Shown piece by piece: positions 48,252 to 48,390 of a stretch of 48,390 nucleotides of DNA (position 1 is the stretch's first letter; every line of letters starts with the position of its first letter). The notes under the pieces were generated by a model. That model was not told where the DNA came from, did not search any database, and saw only the letters and a list, made by a program, of their open reading frames with translations. Position numbers and translations under genes: made by a program. The stretch comes from Chloroflexota bacterium (GTDB taxonomy: Bacteria; Chloroflexota; Anaerolineae; Anaerolineales; Villigracilaceae). The stretch covers positions 1 to 48,390 of the forward strand of contig JACRLC010000048.1 of NCBI GenBank assembly GCA_016235425.1, given 5' to 3'.

Positions 48252-48390
48252 TAGCGAGACTACGTCTCAGACTGACGAGAGAAAAGGAAGGGTCCAGGTT
48301 GAGGGAACAAGGTAGAGGCGGTATAACCGTCTCATGGCACCGCTGAGCGGTGAGATGGCCAAAAGAGGCACCCCAACAACCAGGACCCAA
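48252..48390. other. unrelated edge sequence, possible mobile-element end
   Basis: From about 48252 the propeller reading turns into an unlikely Arg/Leu/Gly-rich stretch. The DNA shows GAGAC-TAC-GTCTC at 48260, and CACCGCT/AGCGGTG pairing near 48341. It may be the end of an insertion sequence that truncated the propeller gene; nothing confirms a transposase inside the window. Confidence 0.3.

Noticed and set aside
1..48390. tRNA and rRNA genes
   Set aside because: No cloverleaf with a GGTTCGAATCC-type T arm, or rRNA-like conserved stretch, was found in the intergenic regions on reading; a covariance-model scan would be decisive.

Overview
The window looks like part of a chromosome from an Anaerolineae-like member of the Chloroflexota. 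That placement is an inference from several things: SLH-anchored surface proteins carrying SBBP and RHS repeats, lipoproteins with Thr/Pro-rich linkers, a combined mreBCD-mrdA-minCDE-rodA wall and division string, a branched-chain amino-acid ABC operon behind a Cache-HAMP-GAF-PAS kinase, and many GC-rich dispersed palindromes. A 16S or marker-gene phylogeny would be needed to confirm it. No rRNA, tRNA or CRISPR array was seen.

Layout. 1-4450 is an accessory, defence-flavoured patch. It holds the end of an IS4-type transposase, four copies of the 3' end of a type I restriction specificity gene (hsdS) used as spacers between small genes, a HicAB-like toxin-antitoxin pair, a YdbC-like ssDNA-binding protein, and an overlapping pair made of an unknown protein and an Nmad2-like protein. 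4451-7590 carries a lipoprotein, a small DUF4190-type membrane protein and a diguanylate cyclase, separated by palindromic repeats. 7591-17566 is a minus-strand housekeeping block read from mreB downwards: mreB, mreC, mreD, penicillin-binding protein 2, minC, minD, minE, rodA, gltX. Two gaps in it are filled by the same composite repeat. 17718-22895 on the plus strand carries degV, two DUF2892 proteins (one fused to thioredoxin), uridine kinase, cyclophilin, a VTT/DedA protein and an M20 peptidase. 22986-26389 is a two-component pair. 26551-31257 is livKHMGF. 31660-32301 is a CBS-ACT protein.

32637-48390 is a surface-protein and polymorphic-toxin region. A 1037-residue SBBP/cadherin/SLH protein is followed by a 2343-residue RHS protein whose RHS domain is interrupted by an SLH triad. 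Behind the RHS gene lies a train of displaced RHS tips and probable immunity genes: an unknown tip with a 158-residue partner, two tip relics each followed by a small membrane protein, an orphan RHS core with an Stv-like tip and a 144-residue partner, and an orphan tip with an HExxH metallopeptidase motif followed by a beta-propeller lipoprotein with an in-frame stop. The tips and immunity genes are visibly AT-richer than the RHS core, as expected for exchanged cassettes. This toxin train, the SLH insertion inside the RHS body and the hsdS-tail array are the most noteworthy parts of the window.
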